The notes beneath the pieces were generated by a model. The model was not told the DNA's origin. It ran no database searches and saw only the letters and a list, made by a program, of their open reading frames with translations. From NCBI GenBank assembly GCA_963824195.1, contig CAWGOJ010000023.1:67041-131040 (forward strand): a DNA stretch of 64,000 nucleotides, written 5' to 3'. How positions within the stretch are numbered: position 1 is the first letter of the stretch; the number at the start of each line of letters is the position of its first letter. The stretch comes from Bog-473 sp963824195 (GTDB lineage: Bacteria > Actinomycetota > Acidimicrobiia > Acidimicrobiales > RAAP-2). This document shows, in pieces, positions 16,071-24,481 of the stretch. The position numbers and the translations under genes are program-made.

Positions 16071-19000
16071 ATGTGTCAGGGCACACCAATGTCACAGCGA
16101 ACTGTGCCTAGTCTCCACGAGCACGATGGGATGGTGGTCAGTCCCCCTCTCGACGCGCCCGAGATCCGGCGTGAGCCACCGACCCCGGAGAGTGCGATCG
16201 CACCCGTGACCCCTCCGGTCGACCGCTCGCGCCTCGGTGTTGTGCTCGCGTTGGTCGGAGCTGCCCTGCTGATGCAGGGGGCGGCCGACGCCCTCGCTCG
16301 CGCTGGACATGAGTCGCCGGCGCGACCGCTCTTCTTCTGCGCTCTTTCGCTCCTCTTTGCCGCGTGCGCATGGCGCCTTACGAGCACGCATGCCGCACGA
16401 AGAGAGCGGGTCTTGGTCTCACTCACTCTCGGTCTCGGGCTCTTCGCCTCCTACGTCATGCACCAGCCGCTCCAGTTAGACAGCTTCGACGAGCTGATCC
16501 ACGTGGGAACCCTCGTACAACTACTCGACAGCCATACCCTGTTCCCGACCAATTCGATCCTGCCGGTAAGCCCCTACTACCCCGGGCTCGAACTGGTCAC
16601 CGCCGCCACGAGATGGCTCACCGGTCTCCCATTGGTGGTCGATGAGCTGGTCGTGCTTGCCGCCGTCCGTGTCGTGCTCGTGCTCGTCGTCTTCCTCGTC
16701 GTCGAGCGTGCCTGCCACTCGTCGCGTGCTGGCGGCATCGGCGTGCTCGTCTACGCGGCCAGTCCACAGTTCTACGGCTTCGATTCCCAGTACGCCTACG
16801 AGACGCTCGCCCTCGCCTTCGCCGCGGCGGTGGTGTATCTCCTCTTCGTCTCGATCGATGGTGCTCGACCCAAGATCGGGAGATCATTCGCGCTCGCGCT
16901 CGGTTGCATCGCGGCGGTGGTGGTCAGCCACCATGTCACGGGCTGGTTCACCGTCGCCTTCCTCGTCGTGTGGACTGCAGGCTTGTACCTCACGTCCCAC
17001 CCTCTCCGTCACCTCAGACGCCTCTTCGCCGCGCCCTCGGTGCGCATTTCCGCGGAGCCACCTTTGACACCGGAGGATCAGCCGACGATCCCATCCTCAT
17101 CGGTGTCCGGGGATGAGCGACGTAGCAAGAGGAGAAGGACTCAGGCCGTTATCGTCGGCATCGCGACCGCCTTCGGCCTCCTCGCCTGCGCTGCTTGGAC
17201 CGCGTACGTCTTTCGTCTTCTCGCCCCGTACTTGGGCCCCGCCTTTTCGGCCGCCGGCACAGACATCGCCCAGGCATTGGGCAAGGGTCACGGGAACCGG
17301 GCGCTCTTCCAAAACGCCGCGGGGGGCGGATCCCCCGAATGGGAGGTCGTCTTGATCCTGGCGGCGGCGATCGGTTGGTGCGTGGTCCTCGTCCCCTCCC
17401 TCTACAGCGTGATCTTCAAGCGGAGTGTTCGAGGCGGAGCACTCCGCTATCTGCCGGCCGCAATCGCAGCCCTCTATCCGGTCTCCCTTCTCGCCGACGT
17501 CTCGTCGAACAGCAAGCTGGTGGCCGATCGCGCCACCACGTTCATCTTCTTCGGCGTCGCATTGGTCGTGGGTGCGTGGCTGGCGAGATGGATCGCGCGG
17601 GACCGTCGGATGATCGAGCGCGTGGCTACGATCGGCGTGGCCACCGTTGTCTTCCTGGGCAGCCTGGTCTTCGGCTTTGGCCCGCTCGTGAGTCTCTTGC
17701 CCGGGCCCTATGTCGTCGGCGCAGATGACCTGTCATACGGCTCCCCCTCACTGGCCCTGGCGCACTGGGCCGACACCCATCTCCCGGCGGGCTCTCACGT
17801 TGCTGCCGACAAGGACAACGGCGACCTGCTCAACGCCATCGGAGGCGTCGTCCCGGTGTCGGGTGAAGCCGGGCAGATCGATCCGGAGCTGCTCTTCTTC
17901 GACAATTCGCTCAGCCTGTATGACATCTACATCATCCGCAAGGACGACATCCGCTACATCGTGGTGGACGACCGCCTCGCCCAGGGACTCCCGCTGTACG
18001 GCACCTACATTGCCGCGGGAGAACCAGCGAGGCGTCTCACCCTGGCCGAGCTCAACAAATTCAACACGTATCCATTCATCAAGCGCATCTACGACAACGG
18101 TCCGATCCAGGTGTACGACACGACCAGGCTGCTCGTCCCATCCGCCCGCGCGGCGCCGGCGGGCCCCCCGGCGGGAGGGACCGGTCTTGACGTGGGCGTC
18201 TGCGCCTTGGCCGCGCTGGTTGCGGTGTTGTGGCTGCTCAGACTGCGCCGCCGTCCGGGGCCGGTCCACGACGTCGAACACCTGGTCGTCTGCGGGGTGG
18301 TGGGCGCACTGGTTATCGGAGTCTTTGGGGCATTCCTCGTCAGGCTGACGCGCGTGCCGCCCGAGACCGTCGCCATCATCGTCTTACTCGTGCTCCTTGC
18401 GCTGAGCCTGCGCCCAGCGAAGGGGCGCGCGCTCGACGCAAGCGTCTTCCGCCGACGGTCGACCGGGACGCTCGAGCCCCCGCCGTCATCCTCCCCTGCC
18501 TTCGACCTCCGTGAACCGCGGGCAGAGGGGCTGACGTGGGGCGACTTCGGTGGCATCTCCGACGAGGTGGCCGACGGGGTCTGGTTCTACGACCGCCGGG
18601 AGATCAAGGACGTGCTCGCCTACGTGCGGGTGCTGGCCGACCCCGACGACGAGGTCTCAGCCCGGCGCATCGTCAACGTCCCCCAGCGAGGCATCGGCGA
18701 CAAGTCGGTGTCCCGCTTGGCCGCCTGGGCCCAGGCGAACCACGTCTCCTTCGGCGCGGCCATCGACCGCGCCGAGGAAGCGGGGCTCAACGGACAGCCG
18801 CTGGCGGGCGCTCAGCAGCTGTCCAAGACACTGGCCGAGCTGCGCCCGCTCGCGCAGACCTTCAACCCGGGCGACTTCGTCCACTTGGTGGCCGACCGCA
18901 CGGGTTACCTGGCCGGGCTGAAGGCCGAGCACACCCACGAGGCGGACGCCCGTATTCAGAACCTGGCCGAGCTGGCCTCCCAGGCCAGCGCCTTCGATCA

Positions 19001-19496
19001 TGTGGCCCGCTTCTTGGAGACCGTGGAGCTGGTGGCCGACTCCGACGGGCTGGACCCGACGGCCACCACGGCCTCGTGGTCGAGCGCGGGCCGATCAGAC
19101 CCCACCTCATCTCCCCCGAGCAGGACCCGTCGCTCGCGATCCCAAATGCTCCTTGGCTGCTTGGGGGTGACGCTCTTCGCCCTGGGCGCCACACTGGCCA
19201 CGCTGGCGGCGCTCAAGGACTGGACGCCACCCCCGGAGCTTTCTGTCGCCACGAGCACGACCGGCCACTCCGTCGCCGACGTGCAACTGGGCTCGGCGGG
19301 TCCCGTCGCCGCAAGGCTCGACGTCAAGAGCCGGGGCAGGACGGTCTGGCGTTCCAACCTGGCACGGACCACCGCGGCGCAGAGCGTCGATCTTCCCGCC
19401 CGGCTGCTCGGGCGGGGTTCGCGGGTGGTGCTGGTGGTGGGTGGGCACAACCTGCGCGAGGTCGACGGCTGGGTTCAACACGTGCCCAGACCTTGA
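16071..19496 (+). CDS. Large polytopic membrane protein carrying an in-frame UvrD/PcrA fragment
   Basis: The 1,141-residue product (ATG 16071; ATG 16089 has a slightly better ribosome site) starts with a polar tail. About 13 or more hydrophobic segments follow (residues about 50-620 and 700-790), with loops such as LQLDSFDELIHVG and SPYYPGLELVTA. This resembles GT-C-like or DUF2206-type actinobacterial membrane proteins, which may be polymerases or glycosyltransferases using polyprenyl-linked sugars. Residues about 830-1001 are then unmistakably a helicase fragment (separate entry). After that a final membrane segment (MLLGCLGVTLFALGATLATL) and a small C-terminal beta-rich domain follow. The frame stays open throughout. 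The biological product is uncertain because of the insertion. It is transcribed away from the flippase. Confidence 0.75.
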   Translation: MCQGTPMSQRTVPSLHEHDGMVVSPPLDAPEIRREPPTPESAIAPVTPPVDRSRLGVVLALVGAALLMQGAADALARAGHESPARPLFFCALSLLFAACAWRLTSTHAARRERVLVSLTLGLGLFASYVMHQPLQLDSFDELIHVGTLVQLLDSHTLFPTNSILPVSPYYPGLELVTAATRWLTGLPLVVDELVVLAAVRVVLVLVVFLVVERACHSSRAGGIGVLVYAASPQFYGFDSQYAYETLALAFAAAVVYLLFVSIDGARPKIGRSFALALGCIAAVVVSHHVTGWFTVAFLVVWTAGLYLTSHPLRHLRRLFAAPSVRISAEPPLTPEDQPTIPSSSVSGDERRSKRRRTQAVIVGIATAFGLLACAAWTAYVFRLLAPYLGPAFSAAGTDIAQALGKGHGNRALFQNAAGGGSPEWEVVLILAAAIGWCVVLVPSLYSVIFKRSVRGGALRYLPAAIAALYPVSLLADVSSNSKLVADRATTFIFFGVALVVGAWLARWIARDRRMIERVATIGVATVVFLGSLVFGFGPLVSLLPGPYVVGADDLSYGSPSLALAHWADTHLPAGSHVAADKDNGDLLNAIGGVVPVSGEAGQIDPELLFFDNSLSLYDIYIIRKDDIRYIVVDDRLAQGLPLYGTYIAAGEPARRLTLAELNKFNTYPFIKRIYDNGPIQVYDTTRLLVPSARAAPAGPPAGGTGLDVGVCALAALVAVLWLLRLRRRPGPVHDVEHLVVCGVVGALVIGVFGAFLVRLTRVPPETVAIIVLLVLLALSLRPAKGRALDASVFRRRSTGTLEPPPSSSPAFDLREPRAEGLTWGDFGGISDEVADGVWFYDRREIKDVLAYVRVLADPDDEVSARRIVNVPQRGIGDKSVSRLAAWAQANHVSFGAAIDRAEEAGLNGQPLAGAQQLSKTLAELRPLAQTFNPGDFVHLVADRTGYLAGLKAEHTHEADARIQNLAELASQASAFDHVARFLETVELVADSDGLDPTATTASWSSAGRSDPTSSPPSRTRRSRSQMLLGCLGVTLFALGATLATLAALKDWTPPPELSVATSTTGHSVADVQLGSAGPVAARLDVKSRGRTVWRSNLARTTAAQSVDLPARLLGRGSRVVLVVGGHNLREVDGWVQHVPRP
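18562..19074 (+). other. Embedded UvrD/PcrA helicase 2B-region fragment
   Basis: In frame inside the membrane protein: WFYDRREIKDVLAYVRVLAD, then RRIVNVPQRGIGDKSVSRL, then TGYLAGLKAEHTHEADARI, then FLETVELVADSDGLDP. These are the successive conserved blocks of domain 2B of actinobacterial UvrD/PcrA (compare FYERKEIKD and INVPKRGIG in PcrA). The match starts just after helicase motif IV and ends just before motif V (the MTLHAAKGLE region is missing). No Walker A or B is present, so it cannot be an active helicase. The fragment lies in what should be a cytoplasmic loop between two membrane segments. Confidence 0.92.
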
Positions 19497-19522
19497 CGGA
19501 ACGATGGCAACCCTACGGGGAG

Positions 19523-20452
19523 TCAACCGGGCTCGGAGGAAGCTGAGACGGCCCGGCTGACTCCCCCGGCCCCGGCGCCGGCCAGAGCGAACGGTTGCAG
19601 CACCACTCCGAGCTGGTCGAGGACCTCGGGATGCGGCACGTACGGTGCCGGCCGGACAAGCCCGAGGAGGGAGTCCGCTCGGACCGGCAGTCTGACCGGC
19701 AAGAACTCGGCGGCGCGCAACGCTCCGTACACGGCCGTGGCAGGAGTGGGGAGGAACCGGGGCCGCGGCTTGCCCATACTGGCGGCGAAGCTCGTCAACA
19801 GTTCCGTGAAGGGGACTGGTTCGGGATGGGCGATGCCCACCGGGAGGGCAGGCACTCGCTCAGCCCCGGCCAGGGCGACCAGCGCACACGCGAAATCGTG
19901 CTCTCTGACGGTGAATTGACGCGCCCCCGGTCCGAAATCGGGAAGCACGGGAAGGGCCGCCAGCCGGCGCAGCGTCCCGGCCATCCCGCCCCAGCCGGCT
20001 CCGTAGACCAAGCCGGGGCGAACGACGCACAACCCGCGCGCCAGGGCGGCCACCTCTGTGGCGAGCTTGGCCCGACCGTAGAGCTGACGGGTCCCCGGAT
20101 ACGCTGACATCGACGAGAGAGCGATGGTACGTCGAACCCCCCGGGATACGGCCTGGTCGAACAGCGCGACGGTGCCGAAGACGTTCGACCGCCAGATGTC
20201 GGCCCGGCTGGTCAGCCCCATGTCGTAGGCGCAGTGGACGAGCAGGTCGACGCCATCCAAGGCATCGGACGAGCCGACCGAGTTCAGGTCGAAGAAGCGG
20301 TCGTGGCTCCCCGGGGCCGGGGACCGAACCAGGCGACGGACGGCGTACCCGGCCGATCCGAAGGCGGTCACGAGGACCGAACCCAGGTAGCCGCTGGCTC
20401 CGGTGATGGCAACAACCGGCTGCTCGCCCACCCCGGCATGAACGGCCTTCAT
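19523..20452 (-). CDS. NAD(P)-dependent epimerase/dehydratase (extended SDR)
   Basis: The ATG at 20452 overlaps the TGA of the upstream GMC oxidoreductase by 4 bp, so translation is coupled. The N-terminus VVAITGASGYLGSVLV is the TGxxGxxG nucleotide-binding motif. The catalytic Tyr/Lys pair appears in LYGRAKLATE (YxxxK). Length is 309 residues, normal for the family. With the oxidoreductase it probably modifies a sugar or lipid carrier for the neighbouring polysaccharide pathway. Substrate is unknown. Confidence 0.85.
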   Translation of the reverse strand: MKAVHAGVGEQPVVAITGASGYLGSVLVTAFGSAGYAVRRLVRSPAPGSHDRFFDLNSVGSSDALDGVDLLVHCAYDMGLTSRADIWRSNVFGTVALFDQAVSRGVRRTIALSSMSAYPGTRQLYGRAKLATEVAALARGLCVVRPGLVYGAGWGGMAGTLRRLAALPVLPDFGPGARQFTVREHDFACALVALAGAERVPALPVGIAHPEPVPFTELLTSFAASMGKPRPRFLPTPATAVYGALRAAEFLPVRLPVRADSLLGLVRPAPYVPHPEVLDQLGVVLQPFALAGAGAGGVSRAVSASSEPG

Positions 20453-22044
20453 CGGGGGCTCCCGAGCGTCTCGGTGGCGATGCGGTGGGCGTTGGCCATG
20501 ATCGTCAAGGTGAACGTTGTGGCGGGGACCTCCGGAAAGACCGACGCGTCCACCAGGTGGATGTGGTCCCACGTGCCGAGACGCCCCATCCGGTCAGTGG
20601 TGGTTGCCGTCCGCGCCCGGTCATGAGGGAAGCTCGCGCCGAAGTGGTAGCTCTTCGCCGCGGCAGAGACGGAGATCATCGGGATCACCGGCCACATATC
20701 CAGGCCGGGGGCGACCTTCAACATCGAGCGCACCAGATCCCGCAACATGGGTGGCCATCCGTCACCCGGCTCGCGGTCGATCTCCAAGACGGGCAGCCCG
20801 TCCTTCCCGCCCGGTGCCCGACGCGCCACGATCTTCACCCTCGGTGACCCCCAACCCGGCACGTAGCCCAGACCCACCGAGATCCGCCGCAGCAGCGCCG
20901 TCAGCAAAGGTTCGGCATTGGGACGCCGGATCGCTCCGGGGAGAGAGGCGAGAAAGGCCTGGTTGTACTCGTAGAAGTGGACCAGACAGAGATTGACGCC
21001 CTCGCCGGTGGCGTCGTAGAGCAGATTGAACTGGTTGAGGGTGAAGTTCCGTGCAGAGCGAGGGTCGGGAACGGCACGCATCGAAACGGTGGGCATCACG
21101 AATTGCACGGACTCCTGCAGATAGACGGGCTGGTCAAAGACACCGAGGGAGCCGAGCACCAGCCGCGTGGTGCCAATCCCCCCACAGGCCACGAAAATCC
21201 GGTCGGCGGTCAAGCGTTCCAGCTGGCCCGTTCTCGTATCGCGTACCAGCACGTGCGGATCGCCGTCGACCTCGTTGAGGTGGAGGGCAAGCATGTCCGG
21301 CCGATAGTCGACCCGCTTGTCGGCTCGGAGACGGTCGAACGTGTGGGAGCTCGAGTAGATGAGCTCGTGAGGGCAACCGGTCATGCACAGGCCACAGCGA
21401 GTGCACTCGTCGGACCTGAAGGCCAGCCGAGCCCGGCCGAGGGTGATGCCGTGTGACCGGACGAGAGCCCGGCGCGCCCGGTAGCGACCCAGGACGCGTT
21501 CGGTCCTGTCGGCCGAGGGCGGCAATCGTCGGGCCGGAACCATCAACGGGAAGTGCTCGGCGAGGTCGTCCTCTTCTCCGGCCAGGGTCATCTCACCCAA
21601 GGCGGTGCGGTAGTGGGGCTCCATTTCGGCCGACGTGATCGGCCATCGGTCGAACGTGCCCCTGGAGAAGGGCATGATCTGGGCACCCCAGATGTTCGAA
21701 AACCCCCCGTACGCGCCGGAGACCACCGACGGGTTGGCGGGTCCAAGCGGCAGGATCCCCTCGAGTTGCCCGAGGTCACGGAAGGGGAAGTCGGAGCCGT
21801 AGGCCCGCTTCTCCGGGAGTACTCCACGTGGGATCGGAACCGGTTGGTGGCTGACGTGCCCCACGTCAGCCGGCGACCAGGACTCCTCTGGTGTCGCGGC
21901 GAGCCGACCGAGCGTCGACCGAAGACCCGGTTCGAGAGTGCCCCCCACATCGATCACGGTGATCTGCTGGGAGGGATCGGCGGCCAGAGCCAGGGCAGCG
22001 CCAGCCGCCCCGGGACCCGATCCGATGATCAGCGCTGTCGGCAT
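20449..22044 (-). CDS. GMC-type FAD oxidoreductase with ferredoxin-like cysteine motif
   Basis: The 531-residue protein begins with an FAD-binding Rossmann motif (ALIIGSGPGAAGAALAL). Near residues 213-223 it has CTRCGLCMTGCP, a CxxCxxCxxxCP pattern typical of a 4Fe-4S ligand set. The C-terminus has the GMC block HLVDASVFPEVPATTFTLT. Classical GMC oxidases have no iron-sulfur motif, so this one may pass electrons to or from a cluster. It is coupled with the downstream epimerase, a pair that fits oxidation or epimerisation of a glycan precursor. Confidence 0.8.
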   Translation of the reverse strand: MPTALIIGSGPGAAGAALALAADPSQQITVIDVGGTLEPGLRSTLGRLAATPEESWSPADVGHVSHQPVPIPRGVLPEKRAYGSDFPFRDLGQLEGILPLGPANPSVVSGAYGGFSNIWGAQIMPFSRGTFDRWPITSAEMEPHYRTALGEMTLAGEEDDLAEHFPLMVPARRLPPSADRTERVLGRYRARRALVRSHGITLGRARLAFRSDECTRCGLCMTGCPHELIYSSSHTFDRLRADKRVDYRPDMLALHLNEVDGDPHVLVRDTRTGQLERLTADRIFVACGGIGTTRLVLGSLGVFDQPVYLQESVQFVMPTVSMRAVPDPRSARNFTLNQFNLLYDATGEGVNLCLVHFYEYNQAFLASLPGAIRRPNAEPLLTALLRRISVGLGYVPGWGSPRVKIVARRAPGGKDGLPVLEIDREPGDGWPPMLRDLVRSMLKVAPGLDMWPVIPMISVSAAAKSYHFGASFPHDRARTATTTDRMGRLGTWDHIHLVDASVFPEVPATTFTLTIMANAHRIATETLGSPR

Positions 22045-22337
22045 CGTCCGAGTTACTCCTTCTGGATGCTCGGTAACCCGTTGAGGCCTAGGTGATTGAT
22101 TTCAAGGGATCCCCACCGAGCGAGGGTCCGCCGTCCACGCGACAAGGGCGTCTATGATCAGCGCAGCTGAAACCCAACCCCACCACTGAGGTCAGTGGCC
22201 GCCAAACTAGACCGTCCCGCCTGAAGAGCCGGTCGGCGACAACTTCGACGGCCGGGGCACAGAGGCTCCGTTCCACTCGGTCGTCCGACCCGCTGACCGC
22301 GCACCAACAAGGCGTCGCCCGCGCAGTTTGGCACAGC

Positions 22338-22362
22338 CCCGATCGGCTTTCAACCGATCGGG
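22338..22362 (+). promoter_or_regulatory. Hairpin/palindrome directly before the shared element
   Basis: CCCGATCGG, 7-nt spacer CTTTCAA, CCGATCGGG. It runs into the GGAATTG start of copy C. GATCGG occurs once more within copy C, which hints at an operator array. Confidence 0.45.
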
Positions 22363-22410
22363 AATTGTTCAACCATTGTGATTGTTTCAGTCCGATCGGC
22401 TCTATTTGGA
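22361..22410 (+). promoter_or_regulatory. Shared upstream element, copy C
   Basis: GGAATTGTTCAACC, then ATTGTTTCAGTCCGATCGG and CTCTATTTGGA. It aligns without gaps to copies A and B in the GGAATTG start, the TTGT core and the AGTCCGnnCGGCTCYATT end. Flanks and downstream genes are unrelated, so the match is not a simple duplication of a gene. It lies about 30 bp before the GTG start of a GT2 gene. Confidence 0.5.
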
Positions 22411-22437
22411 CGTGAGGTTCGTCGTCAACATAGTCGC

Positions 22438-23421
22438 GTGTCCCTTCCCAGCTCACCCAAGGAACGCCTCTTGAACTTGCGCTCCAGGGGTCGGGCGGAT
22501 GCCTTCGTTGGGCGAGGAGTTCCTTCCGGGCGAGAGGGACAGAGAGCTCCGGAGCCGGGCCTCGGGGTGGAGGCGGAAGAGGTGGCTTTGGTCCGCCCAA
22601 TGCTCGGACAGCGAGAGAGCGAGCCCACCGTCAGCATCGTGATCCCGGCGAAGAACGAGGAGCGGAACCTGCCGCACGTTTTCGCAAAGCTCCCAGGAAA
22701 CTGCGAGGTGATCCTCGTCGACGGAAACTCGACCGACGAAACGGTCAGCGTGGCGCAGCGCCTGAGATCGGACATCATCGTGATCGGCCAGACCCGTCAG
22801 GGCAAGGGAAACGCCCTTGCCTGTGGCTTTGCCGCAGCCACGGGCGACCTTATCGTCATGATCGACGCCGACGGCTCGAACGACCCGGCTGAGATTCCCC
22901 GCTTCATAGCGGCTCTGAAGGAAGGGGCCGACTTTGCCAAAGGATCTCGATTCCTCGCTGGTGGGGGAAGCTCGGACATCAGTTTGGTCAGGAGATTCGG
23001 CAACTTCTGGCTCAACAGGACCGTGAACCTGCTCTACGGAACTCGATACACGGACCTCTGCTACGGCTACAACGCATTCCGGCGAGAGTGCCTCGACGTC
23101 ATGATGCTCGATGCCACCGAGATCGAAGGCTCTCAGCGTGGGACCATGCTCTGGGGAGACGGATTCGAGGTGGAGACGTTGATGAATGTGCGGATCGCTA
23201 AGGCGGGCCTCCGAGTGAAGGAGGTTCCGAGCTTCGAGACCGCCCGTCATTTCGGCGCGAGCAACCTCAACGCCTTCTCCGATGGCCTGAGGGTGTTGAG
23301 GACCATCCGCGCCGAGCGCAAGGGCTCTGCACGGAGAACCGTCGTGGACTCTGCATGGGCCGAGAGAGAAGCGGGAGCTTCGTGGGGCTTGTTGTCCACG
23401 GAAGGCGAAGAGGCCGGCTGA
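22438..23421 (+). CDS. GT2 family glycosyltransferase (DPM1-like)
   Basis: A GT-A enzyme: TVSIVIPAKNEERNLPHVF, the DxD-type motif LIVMIDADGSNDP, and DLCYGYNAFRREC and LWGDGFEVET, typical of polyprenyl-phosphate-sugar synthase-like GT2 proteins. The start is uncertain: GTG 22438 follows copy C closely, while ATG 22600 starts nearer the conserved domain. No C-terminal membrane segments are seen. It may make a lipid-linked sugar donor for the cluster; specificity is unknown. Confidence 0.82.
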   Translation: MSLPSSPKERLLNLRSRGRADAFVGRGVPSGREGQRAPEPGLGVEAEEVALVRPMLGQRESEPTVSIVIPAKNEERNLPHVFAKLPGNCEVILVDGNSTDETVSVAQRLRSDIIVIGQTRQGKGNALACGFAAATGDLIVMIDADGSNDPAEIPRFIAALKEGADFAKGSRFLAGGGSSDISLVRRFGNFWLNRTVNLLYGTRYTDLCYGYNAFRRECLDVMMLDATEIEGSQRGTMLWGDGFEVETLMNVRIAKAGLRVKEVPSFETARHFGASNLNAFSDGLRVLRTIRAERKGSARRTVVDSAWAEREAGASWGLLSTEGEEAG

Positions 23422-23493
23422 CGCCGCCGCGAATGCGGCCAGACAAGCTCGCCGTGACCCCCTGGTCCTACGATCTTGGGTGCACTACGAAGT

Positions 23494-23754
23494 TCACGCC
23501 ACATCTCGGCGACGGAGCAGCCCGGACCTCCGAGGACTCTCATCCGCACCAGCCGATCGGAGGTTGAGAAGATCGTCTACACAGTCGCTACACAAGCGTC
23601 CGAATGCTCGTCCGGTCTTCATGCGCCTGCGGTCCGCCCGCCCGATCCTCGTCACTGGTCCGGACCAACCACAGCGGTGGCAGACGCCGCCTCGCTCTTT
23701 GCGAAGGCGCGGACTCATGAATTTCGCATTCTGCGTTGAGACACTGAACCCCAT
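23494..23754 (-). CDS. Candidate small zinc-ribbon protein
   Basis: The C-terminal half of this short frame (86 residues from ATG 23754; ATG 23718 also possible) reads GVCHRCGWSGPVTRIGRADR and then GRLCSDCVDDLL. Two CxxC pairs are separated by about 27 residues, a plausible zinc ribbon. The Gly/Arg/Cys pattern looks selected rather than random for a 510-bp gap that otherwise lacks genes. The ribosome site is weak (GAGAAG), so it could still be chance. Function is unknown. Confidence 0.4.
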   Translation of the reverse strand: MGFSVSTQNAKFMSPRLRKERGGVCHRCGWSGPVTRIGRADRRRMKTGRAFGRLCSDCVDDLLNLRSAGADESPRRSGLLRRRDVA

Positions 23755-23933
23755 AGGTGTCTTCTCGGCCGACAATGCATCATACTTTAGGTGATCTTTT
23801 CGGACGTTTGCCCCGGTGAGACGCGCACCCTGTTCAGCCTCCAACCGGTGTGCAAGGGGAGTTATCCTGCGTCGATTGATCGGAGCGTTGTTTCAGCGAT
23901 AGGCAAGGGTCCAATCTGCAAGGAGTACGCCCG

Positions 23934-24407
23934 ATGTTCGTAACGAATCATGTGCTCTCCGGGGTCGTGATCGGTCGACTCCTCGAGCGGCACCCGGTCA
24001 CAGCATTCGTCGTCGGCGTCGGGTCGCACCTCGCGCTGGACATGGTGCCTCACTGGGGCTGTGAACAGCGCACGGCCGACGGTAGGCAGGTCTTCCTCAA
24101 GTACGCGACGCGGGATGGCCTCGTGGGCCTCTTGGTGATGGCGTGTGCTGCGCGGGCAGTGGATCAACGGGCTCGCACCGCAACCGTCGCAGCGATGGCC
24201 GGGGCGGCGCTGCTCGATGCCGACAAGCCGATGATGCTCTACTTCGGGCGCAATCCGTTTCCCAAAGTGGTCAGTCGGATTCATGGGCGAGTCCAGAACG
24301 AGTCACCCCAGGGCATGCCAAACGAGATCGTTTTCGGACTGTCATGTGCAATCGCAGACGCGGTCATTGCGGTCAAGGGCCGACGCCGCCACTTCTCTGC
24401 GTCGTAG
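23934..24407 (+). CDS. Small membrane protein, YdjM/DUF457-like metal-dependent hydrolase type
   Basis: The ATG follows AAGGAG at good spacing. The 157-residue product has hydrophobic segments and the pattern TNHVLSGVVIGRLL followed by GSHLALDMVPHWG, with His and Asp spaced as in membrane-bound YdjM-like proteins. Homology is weak by eye and the catalytic claim is unproven. It stands alone between two long gaps. Confidence 0.65.
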   Translation: MFVTNHVLSGVVIGRLLERHPVTAFVVGVGSHLALDMVPHWGCEQRTADGRQVFLKYATRDGLVGLLVMACAARAVDQRARTATVAAMAGAALLDADKPMMLYFGRNPFPKVVSRIHGRVQNESPQGMPNEIVFGLSCAIADAVIAVKGRRRHFSAS

Positions 24408-24481
24408 CCGGCGGGCCACGACACTGCGGTTCCGTGCCGCGATCGTCGTTCCCACCGCTCGTCGTGGTCGAGGTGAAGCGA

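Larger units (their letters stand above)
22045..22437. other. Intergenic region before a glycosyltransferase gene
   Basis: No gene is supported. It contains the promoter side of the leftward GMC gene, a short palindrome CCACTGAGGTCAGTGG (22183-22198), a 9-bp hairpin (22338-22362) and copy C of the shared upstream element. Confidence 0.5.

Noticed and set aside
18540..19090. A separate helicase gene
   Set aside because: No start with a ribosome site, no ATPase motifs, and the sequence is open and in frame with the membrane protein on both sides.
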